A stretch of 46,356 nt of DNA from Pseudomonadales bacterium (GTDB taxonomy: Bacteria; Pseudomonadota; Gammaproteobacteria; Pseudomonadales; Pseudohongiellaceae), in the NCBI GenBank assembly GCA_022819645.1, contig JAJEGU010000066.1, positions 1 to 46,356 of the forward strand. The letters run 5' to 3'. The notes beneath the pieces are model-generated. The model was not told the origin of the DNA. It made no database searches and was given only the letters and a program-made list of their open reading frames with translations. Both the position numbers and the translations under genes were made by a program. The first letter of the stretch is position 1; every line of letters starts with the position of its first letter. Shown piece after piece: positions 1-9,181 of the stretch.

Positions 1-27
1 CGCAGCTTCGAGCGCGGCCGCAACGGT

Positions 28-44
28 ACGGAGCTATGCTCCGT
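28..44. repeat. Hairpin at left window edge
   Basis: Perfect 7-bp inverted repeat ACGGAGC-TAT-GCTCCGT. It lies immediately before the 36-bp module that recurs at the right edge of the window, and looks like one unit of a hairpin cassette rather than a gene-specific signal. Positions 1-287 contain no convincing gene, only hairpins and palindromic repeats. Confidence 0.6.
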
Positions 45-51
45 GACTGGA

Positions 52-87
52 GTAAGCCATTGAATTCGGGAGCAAAACAAAACCACG
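52..87 (+). repeat. 36-bp module, left copy (second copy at 46321-46356)
   Basis: Thirty-six bases beginning GTAAGCCATTGAATTCGGG recur at 46321-46356 with one mismatch by eye. The copy contains the left arm and loop of the 72-99 hairpin. The sequence before the two copies differs, so this is a dispersed repeat and not a simple circular overlap of the window ends. Confidence 0.85.
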
Positions 88-99
88 CTTTTGTTTTGC
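72..99. terminator. Hairpin with A/T-rich arms
   Basis: Perfect 11-bp stem GCAAAACAAAA / TTTTGTTTTGC with a 6-base loop. A second perfect hairpin follows at 106-131. The T-rich right arm could serve as a weak terminator, but the left part belongs to the dispersed 36-bp module, so it may simply be repeat structure. Confidence 0.45.
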
Positions 100-105
100 G
101 ATAAT

Positions 106-131
106 GAAAAACTCCACGGATGGAGTTTTTC
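106..131. terminator. Bidirectional terminator-like hairpin
   Basis: Perfect 11-bp stem GAAAAACTCCA / TGGAGTTTTTC around a CGGA tetraloop. A-run on one side and T-run on the other is the classic form of a bidirectional intrinsic terminator. It lies upstream of dinG and could end transcription entering from outside the window. Confidence 0.6.
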
Positions 132-163
132 AGAGAATACCCAGGCGGGCTCGCCTTCTTTCC

Positions 164-215
164 GTCGTTCTGCTCCGCAGTCGCAGAATGACGGGAGGGG
201 CTCCGCGCAGAATAC
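164..215. repeat. REP/ERIC-like palindromic repeat, fragment
   Basis: Contains GTCGTTCTGCTCCGCAGTCG followed by GCAGAATGAC and a further CTCCGCGCAGAAT. These are the same arm sequences as the longer copies at 3547-3635, 17561-17676, 31931-32014 and 42011-42088. This copy is shortened and rearranged. Confidence 0.6.
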
Positions 216-287
216 CGGGAATGAGAGTTTCCGGGGCGCGGTGCTATACTTTGCCGCCGCTTTTTCTGACCGGCAAGGCAAACGTCC

Positions 288-2405
288 GTGGACTCCCTCA
301 AACAACAGATCCAGTCGGAATACCGGCGGATTCTTGCCGCCCGGGATTTTCGCCCGCGGTCCGGGCAGCGGCAGATGATTGCCGGGATATTCAATACCCT
401 GTGCCGGCAAGGCGAAGAGGGCGAAGGCCCCATCTGCGTGGTGGAAGCCGGCACCGGAACCGGCAAGACCCTGGCCTATCTGCTCGGCGCCCTGCCGCTG
501 GCCATGGAGTCCGAACGCAAGCTGATTGTCGCAACGGCGACCATCTCCCTCCAGGAACAACTCGTCCACAAGGATATTCCGCAACTGCTGGAATCCTCTG
601 ACCTGCGCTTCCACTTTACCCTGGCCAAGGGGAGGGGACGCTATCTGTGTCGCCTGAAACTGGAAAATCTGCTCCACGGCGACGACAGCCGCGTCGCCCT
701 GCGGGACCTGTTCGCGGAAAACCTGCCGGATGCCGACAGCGCCGACCTCAAGCTCTGGGAAGAGATGCGGCAGGAACTGGATAGCGGCCATTGGCGTGGC
801 GATCGGGATGAATGGCGCGAGCCCCTGGCCAATGAGCGCTGGCTTCCCCTCACCGCCCAGCGCGGCGAGTGTTCCGGGCCGCGCTGCCGGCTATACCGCA
901 AATGCTGCTTCTACAACGCCAGATTCGATCTGGACAAGGCCGATTGTATCGTCGCCAACCAGGACCTGGTGCTGACCGATCTGGCCCTTGGCGGCGGCGT
1001 GGTGCTGCCGGCGCCGGAAAAAAGCATTTACGTATTCGATGAAGCCCACCACCTGCCGGAAAAGAGCAATCGCCATTTTGCCCACAGCATCCGCGTCAAG
1101 GCGGAAAGCGCCTGGCTGGAACGCTGCGGGAAAATGCTGGAAAAAATGCGGGATCAGCAGATTTTGGAAAGCAGCGATGCTAATAAATTCAACAAGTTGC
1201 TGGCGGAACTTGGCAATCGCTTGCAAATGGCGTACTTGCTGTTGCGGGAATTGCGGCACAGCGAAGGCGACAGTTATCGCGACCGTATTACCCAAAGCTT
1301 TCCCCGGGGTGAGGCCCCTGCGGAATTGCGCGATCTTGCCGGCGGGCTCGCGGCATTGTTCGGCGAACTCGAAAGCGGGCTTGACCGGCTCCGGGAGCAC
1401 CTCCGGCGGCAGCTTGAGGACGAGAACGACCCGGACTCGGCAAAGGCGGAAACCTGGTTTCCCGCCGTTGGCAGATTGCTCGACCGCGCCATGACCAACC
1501 GCGCCCTGTGGGAGAGCTATGCCGGCGCGGATGAAAGCGGCAAGGCGCCCTGGGCGCGATGGCTCAGTTTCGAACGGGAGCGGGAAAATGCGGAAACGGA
1601 TATCGGGATATCTTCCAGTCCTGTGCTGGCGGCGGACAATCTGGAGAACAATCTCTGGCAACGCTGCGCCGGCGCGGTGCTGACCTCGGCGACCTTGTCA
1701 GCCCTGGGTGAGTTCGCCATGCTGCGGATGCGCGCGGGTCTGCCCGGACACACGGATTTTCTGAGCATTCCAAGCCCCTTTCCCTTTGCCAAAGCGGCGA
1801 GCCTGGAAGTGCCGAAAATGGGCTGCGAGCCTTCCGAGCAGCAGCGGCATACCGACTGCATCATTCACTCCCTGCCGCGCATGCTCGATGCCGGCGGCAG
1901 CGCCCTGGTGCTGTTTTCCAGTCGCATGCAGATGCGCGAGGTGCTTGATGGTCTTCCGGAAGAGTGGCGGTGCCGGGTGCTGTGCCAGGATGATCATCAG
2001 AAGTATGATCTGCTGCGCAGGCACCGGAAGCGGATCGACGAAGGCAAGGCCAGCGTGATTTTCGGCCTTGCCAGCTTCGCCGAGGGCGTGGACTTGCCGG
2101 GGAAGTACCTGGACCATGTAGTGATTGCGAAAATCCCTTTTTCAGTGCCTACGGATCCGGTGGAAGCCACCTTGGCCCAATGGTTTGAAAGCGAACAGCG
2201 CAATCCCTTCATGGAGTTGTCGCTGCCCCAGGCGGTGTTCCGGCTGAAACAGGCCTGCGGCAGACTGCTGCGCAGCGAAACCGACTGTGGCAGGATCACC
2301 GTGTTCGACGAGCGCCTCGTGCGCAAGTTCTACGGCAAGCGAATCCTCGATTCGCTGCCGCCCTACCGGCGCGAACTGCTGCAGCGGGATGTTTCGCTTT
2401 CGTGA
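288..2405 (+). CDS. dinG: DinG-family ATP-dependent DNA helicase (XPD-like, Fe-S)
   Basis: Superfamily 2 helicase predicted to unwind DNA 5'-to-3' and resolve R-loop or recombination structures in the cytoplasm. The 705-residue product starts at GTG. Walker A EAGTGTGKT lies at residues 53-61. The four iron-sulfur cysteines of the family are visible at about C119, C193, C198 and C204, followed by the DEAH box at 249-252. A SAT-type motif (LTSATLS) and a C-terminal QACGRLLR motif complete the helicase core. The length fits DinG (about 700). The last codons and the TGA stop lie in sequence matching the right end of the 161-bp MITE-like element found at 33188 and 46095, so the C-terminus may have been set by an insertion. 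It converges with the small gene at 2428-2625. Confidence 0.93.
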   Translation: MDSLKQQIQSEYRRILAARDFRPRSGQRQMIAGIFNTLCRQGEEGEGPICVVEAGTGTGKTLAYLLGALPLAMESERKLIVATATISLQEQLVHKDIPQLLESSDLRFHFTLAKGRGRYLCRLKLENLLHGDDSRVALRDLFAENLPDADSADLKLWEEMRQELDSGHWRGDRDEWREPLANERWLPLTAQRGECSGPRCRLYRKCCFYNARFDLDKADCIVANQDLVLTDLALGGGVVLPAPEKSIYVFDEAHHLPEKSNRHFAHSIRVKAESAWLERCGKMLEKMRDQQILESSDANKFNKLLAELGNRLQMAYLLLRELRHSEGDSYRDRITQSFPRGEAPAELRDLAGGLAALFGELESGLDRLREHLRRQLEDENDPDSAKAETWFPAVGRLLDRAMTNRALWESYAGADESGKAPWARWLSFERERENAETDIGISSSPVLAADNLENNLWQRCAGAVLTSATLSALGEFAMLRMRAGLPGHTDFLSIPSPFPFAKAASLEVPKMGCEPSEQQRHTDCIIHSLPRMLDAGGSALVLFSSRMQMREVLDGLPEEWRCRVLCQDDHQKYDLLRRHRKRIDEGKASVIFGLASFAEGVDLPGKYLDHVVIAKIPFSVPTDPVEATLAQWFESEQRNPFMELSLPQAVFRLKQACGRLLRSETDCGRITVFDERLVRKFYGKRILDSLPPYRRELLQRDVSLS

Positions 2406-2422
2406 ATTCCTGCGCAGGCTCC
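2393..2422. repeat. Truncated right end of the 161-bp MITE-like element
   Basis: TTCGCTTTCGTGAATTCCTG followed by CGCAGGCTCC matches the right end of the full elements except for a 3-bp deletion and a C-to-T change. That change creates the TGA used as the dinG stop. No left end is visible nearby. Confidence 0.65.
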
Positions 2423-2427
2423 CAGGC

Positions 2428-2625
2428 CTACTTCTTGCGGGTGAAGTACCAGCCCGCGGCAAGCCCGACCAGGCCGAATATCGCCATGGACAACAGCACA
2501 TTGCCCAGGAAGCGGCCAAGCCCGAGGCCGACGATCACGCCAATGGTCAGGCAAAGCGCGATGGTGCCCCGGTTCGCCTGCTTTCTGGATTTTCCGGACA
2601 TCGGGAGCCCTAACGGCAAACTCAA
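2428..2625 (-). CDS. Small hypothetical membrane protein
   Basis: Sixty-five residues, or about 56 if the internal ATG (MSGKSRKQ) is used. After a basic N-terminus (SGKSRKQANRG) come two hydrophobic helices rich in Gly, Leu, Val and Ile, ending in a basic tail (FTRKK). The pattern suggests a two-helix inner-membrane protein. No family is recognised. It ends 22 bases from the dinG stop (convergent) and lies just downstream of the cyclophilin gene on the same strand, overlapping its stop by 4 bases, so the two are probably cotranscribed. Confidence 0.6.
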   Translation of the reverse strand: MSLPLGLPMSGKSRKQANRGTIALCLTIGVIVGLGLGRFLGNVLLSMAIFGLVGLAAGWYFTRKK

Positions 2626-3458
2626 TTGATTCTGCGGACAGAATATATCAGACGCCCGGAAGAGGTAAGGTCCAGGGGGTCGATGGCGGTGGTTCCGATG
2701 CGGTCGGCGGTGGCCATGCCTTCCACTACCCGGCCGATCACGGTGTATCTGCCATCGAGATGAGGGGCGTCGGCCAGGAGGATGAAGAATTCCGGGCCGT
2801 TGTCGTCGGGTCCGCGGTTGGCCAGGGCGAGAATGCCCCGGCGCAAGGCTCGCGTTGCGGTCTCGTTCCGGTAGCGGTAGCCGAGCTGGGCGTAGGCGTC
2901 CAGCAGGCTCATTTCCGTCAGGGCTGAGAGGATTTCGTCCTGGCGCGAGGCGACTTCGGCATTGCCGGCGATGCCCAGTCGGCGGTATAGCGGCCGCAGC
3001 AGGATTTTCTCAAGGTCGTCCTTGTCGCGAATGCCGAGCAGAGGGTTGAATTCGCCGTTGTCGAACAGTACCGCCTGCTCATCAAGGCCGAGGGATGCGG
3101 CGTTGATTTCATTATTCAGGGTGGTGAACTCCCTGCCGCCTTCGTGCAGCGCCGGACTTCCCGCCTGAATCAGTAAACCGGGAATCACCCGGTGAAAGCG
3201 CATGCCGTCGTAGTAGCCCCGGGCGCCGGGGATTGTTCCGGGCAGGGCGGCTTCCCGGGCTTCCATCAGGGAAAGGAAATTCGCCGCGTTGGCCGGCGCT
3301 TCGTTGGCAAGCAGCTCAATATGGATGGGGCCGGTCTCGGTATTGATCAGCACCAGGGGATTGGCCGGATTCTCCATGGCCGCCGCGGCGGAAACCGCGT
3401 CGGCGGCGGCGCTGGCCGGCAACAGCAGCAGGATTGCGGCAAGGATCAAATGGCGCAT
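2622..3458 (-). CDS. Periplasmic cyclophilin-type peptidyl-prolyl isomerase
   Basis: Predicted to catalyse cis-trans isomerisation of prolyl bonds in exported proteins. The 278-residue product starts at MRHLILAAILLLLPASAAAD, a clear Sec signal peptide; in-frame sequence further upstream runs into a palindromic repeat, so a longer start is unlikely. Cyclophilin signatures are FHRVIPGLLIQAG near the middle and FFILLADAPHLDGRYTVIG near the C-terminus. A helical insertion of about 90 residues (GIRDKDDLEKILLRPLYRR and onward) separates these halves; compact cyclophilins lack it, and it may be a substrate-binding or spacer segment. It lies upstream of the small membrane protein gene at 2428-2625. 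Confidence 0.88.
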   Translation of the reverse strand: MRHLILAAILLLLPASAAADAVSAAAAMENPANPLVLINTETGPIHIELLANEAPANAANFLSLMEAREAALPGTIPGARGYYDGMRFHRVIPGLLIQAGSPALHEGGREFTTLNNEINAASLGLDEQAVLFDNGEFNPLLGIRDKDDLEKILLRPLYRRLGIAGNAEVASRQDEILSALTEMSLLDAYAQLGYRYRNETATRALRRGILALANRGPDDNGPEFFILLADAPHLDGRYTVIGRVVEGMATADRIGTTAIDPLDLTSSGRLIYSVRRIN

Positions 3459-3546
3459 GACGGCTCCGGCATCCAGCGTATTGTAGCGAAACATGGCGGC
3501 AACCACAGTACAGCGTGAGTTGATCATCCCGGGCGTGTTGTATCCG

Positions 3547-3635
3547 GTCATACTGCGCGAAGCGCTGTCGCAGTATCTCTTCGGGCGGGCCCTGCATGGG
3601 ATTCTGCGACTGCGCTTCGCTCCGCGCAGAATGAC
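3547..3635. repeat. REP/ERIC-like palindromic repeat, full copy (89 bp)
   Basis: Left arm begins GTCATACTGCGCGAAGCG; right arm ends CGCTTCGCTCCGCGCAGAA plus TGAC, its inverted counterpart. The centre reads GGGCCCTGCATGGGATTCTG, comparable to the other copies. It lies upstream of the cyclophilin gene. A degenerate extra arm follows to about 3664. Confidence 0.75.
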
Positions 3636-3710
3636 GGGGTGGCGCTTTGTTTCGCGCAATATGACGTGATGAGAAGGAGCGCAGTTGCACCAGGATGAGA
3701 ATGGTCGGAC

Positions 3711-4289
3711 CTATGACGCTGGCCGGTGGAGTTTGCGCAAGTCCTCGGGAGTGTCGACATCTTGCAGGACGGCGGGGTCGTTTACTGTGACTTTGCGCAG
3801 GGCATGCTTGTTGGCCTCGATGATGCGGCGGCCTCCGGCTTCGTTGTCGAGTTTGGCGAGTTCCGGGAAAAACTGGCTGCCGAATCCCACGGGATGGCCG
3901 CGGCGACCGTCGTGGAGGGGGACAAGAATATTGCCGGGAGTGAGTTGTCCGGCAAGCAGGGCATAGGTTCGGGGCTGGATGAAGGGCATGTCGGCAAGAC
4001 AGATCAGGCAACCGTCCCAGTCGGGCAGCCGGGAAACGCCGAAAGCGAGGCTGGCGCCCATGCCCTGTTCCGCGCCGTCGAAAAGCGCCAGGGACTGATT
4101 CCCGTGATTCCAGTCATCCAGGGCGCCGGGGCGCGACACGATCAGAATATGGTCCAGGGCGGCTTCGATGTTGGCCAGGGTATGTTCGATGAGCAGTCTG
4201 CCGTCTGGCATTTCGGCGGCGAGCTTGCGGCCGCCGAAGCGGCGGCTGAATCCCGCCGCCAATAGCAAAGCGCCAACTTTACATTGCAT
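3711..4289 (-). CDS. MocA/MobA-like nucleotidyltransferase (NTP_transf_3)
   Basis: One hundred ninety-two residues opening with LLLAAGFSRRFGGRKLAAEM, the nucleotide-binding signature LAAGxSxRxGxxK of MobA/MocA-type transferases. CLADMPFIQP supplies the metal-binding LxDMP motif, and GRRGHPVGF matches the substrate loop of the molybdenum cofactor cytidylyltransferase group. Predicted to transfer CMP or GMP to molybdopterin, or to activate another small phosphate substrate. It is the last gene of the nrdA-nrdB-96 aa series, 26 bases after the previous gene. moeA is also in the window (34124-35353) but not linked. MocA versus a generic nucleotidyltransferase cannot be settled by eye. Confidence 0.82.
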   Translation of the reverse strand: MQCKVGALLLAAGFSRRFGGRKLAAEMPDGRLLIEHTLANIEAALDHILIVSRPGALDDWNHGNQSLALFDGAEQGMGASLAFGVSRLPDWDGCLICLADMPFIQPRTYALLAGQLTPGNILVPLHDGRRGHPVGFGSQFFPELAKLDNEAGGRRIIEANKHALRKVTVNDPAVLQDVDTPEDLRKLHRPAS

Positions 4290-4315
4290 GGATGGGACGG
4301 GGACGGCACGGCACG

Positions 4316-4606
4316 CTAGTGCAGGACCCGGCTCTGGCGGCGGAGGGGCGGACGCTGCGGGTCGATTTTGATTCCGGAAGTTTCCAGGTCAGACCCGGCG
4401 GGGCGGGAATCCGGCGTTTTGCCAGGACTCCCGCTTTCCGACCCCGGCGCAAGTTGTCCATTCTGGTCATATTGGCGCAGTTGCCGGCTCATCTGTCTTC
4501 TCAGTCGGGAAATCACCTGGGACATCACATCGATGGTCTGGCTGAGTTGATCCAGCGTCTTGAGGGTCTGCTCCGGGTCGAGTACCGCCCGCTTGTCCTT
4601 GCTCAT
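4316..4606 (-). CDS. Hypothetical coiled-coil protein in nrd operon
   Basis: Ninety-six residues, family not recognised. Residues 10-55 (TLKTLDQLSQTIDVMSQVIS, then RLRRQMSRQLRQ) look like an amphipathic alpha-helical or coiled-coil stretch. The C-terminal half is Ser/Pro/Gly/Arg-rich and probably disordered. The ATG is 7 bases past the nrdB stop and the gene is followed 26 bases later by the MocA-like gene, so cotranscription with nrdAB is likely. It may be a small accessory protein, but no function can be assigned. Confidence 0.6.
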   Translation of the reverse strand: MSKDKRAVLDPEQTLKTLDQLSQTIDVMSQVISRLRRQMSRQLRQYDQNGQLAPGSESGSPGKTPDSRPAGSDLETSGIKIDPQRPPLRRQSRVLH

Positions 4607-4613
4607 GCCTCGA

Positions 4614-5879
4614 TCAATCCCAGTTCAGGGCGCCGCCGGTCTGATACTCGATCACCCGGGTTTCGAAAAAGTTCTTTTCCTTGCGCAGGTCCATGATTTC
4701 GGACATCCAGGGAAAGGGGTTGCCCACGCCGCGGAACTGTTCCTTCAGGCCGATCTGCACCAGGCGCCGGTTGGCGATGAATTGCAGATATTCCTCCATC
4801 ATGGCGGCGTTCATGCCGAGAATGCCCCGGGGCATGGTATCCCTGGCGTATTCGATTTCCAGTTGGGTCGCCTGGAGAATCATCTGGGTGGCTTCCTCGC
4901 GCATGCTTTCGGTCCATAAATGGGGGTTTTCCAGCTTGATCTGGTTGATCATGTCGATGCCGAAATTCAGATGCATCGACTCGTCCCGCAAAATGTACTG
5001 GAATTGCTCCGAAGTGCCCGTCATCTTGTTGCGACGGCCCATGGAAAGAATCTGGGTAAAGCCACAGTAGAAAAAAATGCCTTCCAGGCAGCAATAGAAT
5101 GCGATCAGGTTTTTCAGCAGTTCCTGGTCGCTTGCCACGGTGCCGGTGCGGAACTGCGGATCCGACAGGGCCTGGGTGTACATCAGCCCCCAGGAGGCTT
5201 TCTTCGCCACCGAGGGCACCTCGTGGTACATGTTGAAAATCTCGCCCTCGTCCATGCCCAGCGACTCGATGCAGTACTGGTAGGCGTGGGTGTGGATAGC
5301 TTCCTCGAAAGCCTGGCGCAGGATGTACTGGCGACATTCGGGGTTGGTGATGAGCCGGTAGATCGCCAGCACCAGATTGTTGGCCACCAGCGAGTCGGCG
5401 GTGGAGAAGAAACCCAGATTGCGCTTGACGATGAGGCGTTCATCGGCGGTGAGCCCGTCGGGATTCTTCCACAGGGCGATGTCCGCGTTCATGTTGATTT
5501 CCTGGGGCATCCAGTGGTTGGCGCAGCCATCGAGATACTTCTGCCAGGCCCAGTCGTACTTGAAGGGGACCAATTGATTGAGGTCGGCCCGGCAATTGAT
5601 CATGCGCTTGTCGTCCACGGCCACCCGGGACGCGGTGCCTTCGAGTTCCTGCAGGCCGGCGCTGACATCGAGATCCTCCAGATCGCGGATGGCCTGCTCC
5701 AGGGCGTCGTCATTGCTGCTGCGGGTTGCCGCGTCGAGCTCCGACGGCTGTGGCTCGGGCGCGGCCTGCGGTTCCGGCGCAGATGGTTCGGGATATGGCT
5801 CCGGCGGCAATTCCGAAATGGGCGGCTTGACCGCCGGCGCCGGTTTTTCCTCGTGATTGAACTCTTCCCAGGACAGCAT
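4614..5879 (-). CDS. nrdB: Ribonucleoside-diphosphate reductase class Ia, beta subunit
   Basis: Carries the diiron-tyrosyl radical cofactor used by NrdA to reduce ribonucleotides. The 421-residue protein starts at [10 protein letters not shown], with GGAGGAG just upstream. Visible ligands are D162, E193, H196, E266, E300 and H303, and the radical tyrosine is Y200, four residues after H196 as in the class Ia arrangement. Residues 15-50 form a Pro/Glu-rich spacer ([13 protein letters not shown]) not found in E. coli NrdB, making the protein longer than the usual 375 or so. The C-terminal tail (GGALNWD) would dock into NrdA. It lies 41 bases after nrdA in the same operon. Confidence 0.96.
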   Translation of the reverse strand: MLSWEEFNHEEKPAPAVKPPISELPPEPYPEPSAPEPQAAPEPQPSELDAATRSSNDDALEQAIRDLEDLDVSAGLQELEGTASRVAVDDKRMINCRADLNQLVPFKYDWAWQKYLDGCANHWMPQEINMNADIALWKNPDGLTADERLIVKRNLGFFSTADSLVANNLVLAIYRLITNPECRQYILRQAFEEAIHTHAYQYCIESLGMDEGEIFNMYHEVPSVAKKASWGLMYTQALSDPQFRTGTVASDQELLKNLIAFYCCLEGIFFYCGFTQILSMGRRNKMTGTSEQFQYILRDESMHLNFGIDMINQIKLENPHLWTESMREEATQMILQATQLEIEYARDTMPRGILGMNAAMMEEYLQFIANRRLVQIGLKEQFRGVGNPFPWMSEIMDLRKEKNFFETRVIEYQTGGALNWD

Positions 5880-5920
5880 GTTTACTCCTCCATTCAATTG
5901 TTCATGAACTGCGACCACGC

Positions 5921-8794
5921 CTACTGGCAGGACTCGCAATCCGGGTCGTCCAGCGAACACGCCGTTGGCGTTTCGGCGGGGCCGCTGGCGACCTTGTTGA
6001 GACTGTTGTCGGCGACGGTGGACTTTTCCGTGCTCGTGGCCGCCAGCGCCCGCAGGTAATAGGTGGTTTTCAGGCCCCGCAGCCAGGCCATGCGATAGGT
6101 GATGTCGAGCTTCCTGCCGCTGGCGTTGGCGATGTACAGGTTGAGCGACTGGGCCTGGTCGATCCATTTCTGGCGGCGGCTGGCGGCGTCCACGAGCCAG
6201 CGCGGCTCGATCTCGAAGGCGGTGGCGTACACCTGTTTGATATCCTCGGGAATCCGGTCGATCTTGCGTACGCTGCCTTCGTAATATTTCAGGTCGTTCA
6301 CCATGACGCCGTCCCACAGGCCGAGACGCTTCAGGTCCCGCACCAGCCAGGGATTGACCACGGTGAACTCGCCGGAAAGATTCGATTTGACGTACAGGTT
6401 CTGGTAAGTCGGCTCGATGGATTGGGAAACGCCGCAGATATTGGCGATGGTCGCCGTGGGCGCAATCGCCAGCACATTGGAATTGCGCATGCCGGTTTGC
6501 CGGATGCGCTCGCGCAGGCTGTCCCAATCCAGCCGCTGGCCGAAATCGGCGTCGAGGAACTCGGCGCCGCGCTCTTCCCGCAGCAGGCCCAGGGAGTCGA
6601 TGGGCAGTATTCCCCGGTCCCATAGCGACCCTTCGTAGGATTCGTAGCGGCCCCTTTCCCCGGCGAGCAGGGTGGAGGCGTGAATCGCCTGGTAGCTGAT
6701 CATTTCCATGGCGGTATCGGCGAACTCCACCGCCGCCTCCGAACCATAGGCGATGCGCTGTCTGTAGAGCGCGTCCTGGAATCCCATGATCCCCATGCCC
6801 ACCGGACGGTGGCGCAGGTTGGAATTGCGCGCCTGTTCCACCGAGTAGTAGTTGATGTCGATCACATTGTCGAGCATGCGCACGGCGGTGGTGACGGTGC
6901 TGCCGAGCTTGTCGGCGTCGAGGCCGTTTTCATCCACGTGGTTGACCAGGTTCACCGAGCCCAGGTTGCATACCGCGATCTCGTCCGCCGAGGTATTGAG
7001 GGTGATTTCGGTGCAGAGATTGGACGAATGCACCGTGCCCACGTGCTGCTGGGGCGAACGGATGTTGCAACTGTCCTTGAAGGTCATCCAGGGATGGCCG
7101 GTTTCAAACAGCATCGAAAGCATCTTGCGCCAGAGGTCGGTGGCCTTGACGGTCTTGTGGATTTCCATCTCGCCGGCCTCGGCCCTGCGCTCGTATTCGA
7201 GATAGGCCGCCTCGAATTCCCTGCCGTATTTTTCATGCAGGTCGGGCACGTTGTTGGGCGAGAACAGGGTCCATTTCCCGTCGTTGAACACGCGCTTCAT
7301 AAACAGGTCGGGAATCCAGTTGGCGGTGTTCATGTCGTGGGCGCGGCGGCGGTCGTCGCCGGTGTTCTTGCGCAATTCGAGGAATTCCTCGATATCCAGG
7401 TGCCAGGTCTCCAGGTAGGAACAGACCGCGCCCTTGCGCTTGCCGCCCTGGTTCACCGCCACGGCGGTGTCGTTGACCACCTTGAGGAAGGGCACCACGC
7501 CCTGGGACTTGCCGTTGGTGCCCTTGATGTGGGCGCCCATGGCGCGCACCGGAGTCCAGTCGTTGCCGAGGCCGCCGGCCCACTTCGACAGCATGGCATT
7601 GTCCTTGATGGCGGAATAGATGCCGTGCAGGTCGTCCGCCACGGTGGTCAGGAAGCACGAGGAAAGCTGGGGCTTGAGGGTGCCCGAATTGAACAACTGG
7701 GGCGTCGAGACCATGTAGTCGAAGCTGGAAATCAGATTGTAGAACTCGATGGCCCGGGCTTCCCGGTCGTCTTCCCGCACCGCAAGCCCCATGGCGACCC
7801 GCATGAAGAACACCTGGGGCAATTCGAAGCGGATTTCCTGGCTGTGGATGAAATAGCGGTCGTACAGCGTTTGCAGGCCGAGATAGGTGAACTGCAGGTC
7901 CCGCTCGGCCTTGAGCGCCTGGCCAAGCCGCTGCAGGTCGAATTCCAGCAGTTCCGGCGCAAGCAGGCCGAGTCCTACGCCCTTGTCGATGTAGGCGCTG
8001 AGGGCGGCGGGATAGCGGTAGTGCATCTCCGCCTGGGTGGCGCTGTCGGCAACGCCGAGAAAACCCAGGGCTTCCGAGCGCACCGTATCGAGCAGCAGCC
8101 GCGCGGTAACGAAGGAATAGTTGGGATCCTTTTCCACCATGGCCCGGGCGGTCATCACCAGGGAGGTGCGCAGGTCGTCGATTTTCACGCCGGGATACAG
8201 ATTGCGCAGGGTTTCCTCGTAGATATGTTCGGCGGAAACATCGGTCAGGCCCTCGCAGGCCTCGTCTATGATGGTGCGCAGGCGGTCGGTGTCCAGCGGC
8301 GCGAGTTCGCCATCTTCCATGGTGACCGAGATGCCCGGGGTGTCCGGCTGCTCTTCCTTGCGTTGCCGTTCCCGGGCCCGGGAGCGCTCTTCCCGGTAGA
8401 TCACATAGCTGCGGGCGACCTTGTGCACGCCCTCGCGCATGAGCACGAGTTCGACCTGGTCCTGGATGTCTTCGATGTGAATCGTACCCCCGGAAGGCAT
8501 GCGCCGGCTGAAGGTGGCGCTGATCCTGGCGGACATTTCCGCCACCAGTTCATGAATCCGCGTCGAGCCCGCGGCCTGGGCGCCTTCCACGGCGAGACAG
8601 GCCTTGGTGATGGCTACCGCGATCTTGGACTGGTCATAGGGAACCACCGCGCCATTGCGCTTGATCACGCGCAACTGGCCCGGGGCCGTGCTGCTCAGGG
8701 CGGCTTGCGCCAGGGCGCTGGCGTCTTCTTTCGGACCTTGCGGCGCCACGGTCGTAGCGGGCTGGTCCGCCATGCGGGCTTGTTCAAAATTCAC
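5921..8794 (-). CDS. nrdA: Ribonucleoside-diphosphate reductase class Ia, alpha subunit
   Basis: Catalytic subunit converting ribonucleoside diphosphates to deoxy forms. I place the start at GTG 8794 ([12 protein letters not shown]) because AGGAG lies six bases upstream; the alternative ATG is seven codons in. The 957 residues contain two N-terminal ATP cones (starting [17 protein letters not shown] and [18 protein letters not shown]), as in Pseudomonas-type NrdA, which implies dATP allosteric control. Active-site features include [17 protein letters not shown] and [10 protein letters not shown]. The C-terminal redox pair lies in DCESCQ. It is the first gene of nrdA-nrdB-96 aa-MocA. NrdR-box-like palindromes lie upstream at 8813-8861 and 8947-8963. 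Confidence 0.96.
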   Translation of the reverse strand: MNFEQARMADQPATTVAPQGPKEDASALAQAALSSTAPGQLRVIKRNGAVVPYDQSKIAVAITKACLAVEGAQAAGSTRIHELVAEMSARISATFSRRMPSGGTIHIEDIQDQVELVLMREGVHKVARSYVIYREERSRARERQRKEEQPDTPGISVTMEDGELAPLDTDRLRTIIDEACEGLTDVSAEHIYEETLRNLYPGVKIDDLRTSLVMTARAMVEKDPNYSFVTARLLLDTVRSEALGFLGVADSATQAEMHYRYPAALSAYIDKGVGLGLLAPELLEFDLQRLGQALKAERDLQFTYLGLQTLYDRYFIHSQEIRFELPQVFFMRVAMGLAVREDDREARAIEFYNLISSFDYMVSTPQLFNSGTLKPQLSSCFLTTVADDLHGIYSAIKDNAMLSKWAGGLGNDWTPVRAMGAHIKGTNGKSQGVVPFLKVVNDTAVAVNQGGKRKGAVCSYLETWHLDIEEFLELRKNTGDDRRRAHDMNTANWIPDLFMKRVFNDGKWTLFSPNNVPDLHEKYGREFEAAYLEYERRAEAGEMEIHKTVKATDLWRKMLSMLFETGHPWMTFKDSCNIRSPQQHVGTVHSSNLCTEITLNTSADEIAVCNLGSVNLVNHVDENGLDADKLGSTVTTAVRMLDNVIDINYYSVEQARNSNLRHRPVGMGIMGFQDALYRQRIAYGSEAAVEFADTAMEMISYQAIHASTLLAGERGRYESYEGSLWDRGILPIDSLGLLREERGAEFLDADFGQRLDWDSLRERIRQTGMRNSNVLAIAPTATIANICGVSQSIEPTYQNLYVKSNLSGEFTVVNPWLVRDLKRLGLWDGVMVNDLKYYEGSVRKIDRIPEDIKQVYATAFEIEPRWLVDAASRRQKWIDQAQSLNLYIANASGRKLDITYRMAWLRGLKTTYYLRALAATSTEKSTVADNSLNKVASGPAETPTACSLDDPDCESCQ

Positions 8795-8812
8795 GATCCA
8801 CTCCTGTAATGA

Positions 8813-8861
8813 ACCACACCATATAGTGGTATTACGGCGACGAAAACCATATTTGCAGTAT
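8813..8861. promoter_or_regulatory. Candidate NrdR boxes upstream of nrdA
   Basis: ACCACACCATATAGTGGT (8813-8830) is an inverted repeat ACCAC-N8-GTGGT. A second match around ACCATATTTGCAGTAT (8846-8861) repeats the ACCATAT core 28 bases away. NrdR boxes are about 16-bp palindromes of the type acaCwAtATaTwGwgt, usually paired near class Ia/Ib reductase genes. The first site lies about 20 bases before the nrdA start, fitting repression. The spacing of the pair is not ideal. Confidence 0.45.
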
Positions 8862-8946
8862 TTTTTCGTTCTGCGGCCAGCAACCGCGGCTGTGGTTTGC
8901 CACTTGCCGGCCAATCATGGAATATCGTCGCAGAACTACCGTTGAA

Positions 8947-8963
8947 ACACCATATATTGATAT
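8947..8963. promoter_or_regulatory. Candidate third NrdR box, distal
   Basis: ACACCATATATTGATAT resembles the NrdR consensus core and lies about 150 bases upstream of nrdA. Positions 8795-9181 hold no gene; besides these palindromes I see no other clear structure. The stretch must contain the divergent promoters of nrdA and ampD. Confidence 0.35.
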
Positions 8964-9181
8964 TTACGGCTGATTAAACCACAACATGATGTAATTGCAA
9001 GGGGTAAGATGTGCGATTTTTTGGGAAATCCTGTGGAAAACGCAAATTGAGCGTTCCGGGAAGGGAAAGGAGGAAAATCCCGTACCATATGGATTTGCCC
9101 TGAAATATGCGAAAGCAACATAATGCATCGGGACAAATATTGTTCGAACGAAGGCGATATCCATCGCCAGCGGGAGCGCGG

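Noticed and set aside
28..131. CRISPR array at the left edge
   Set aside because: The repeats are hairpins of different sequence with no regular spacer length and no cas genes nearby.
3458..3659. Longer N-terminus for the cyclophilin
   Set aside because: The extension reads through the palindromic repeat at 3547-3635, and a clear signal peptide starts at 3458.
6680..8809. 709-codon open frame antisense to nrdA
   Set aside because: Same shadow effect; nrdA is unambiguous and fully conserved across this interval.
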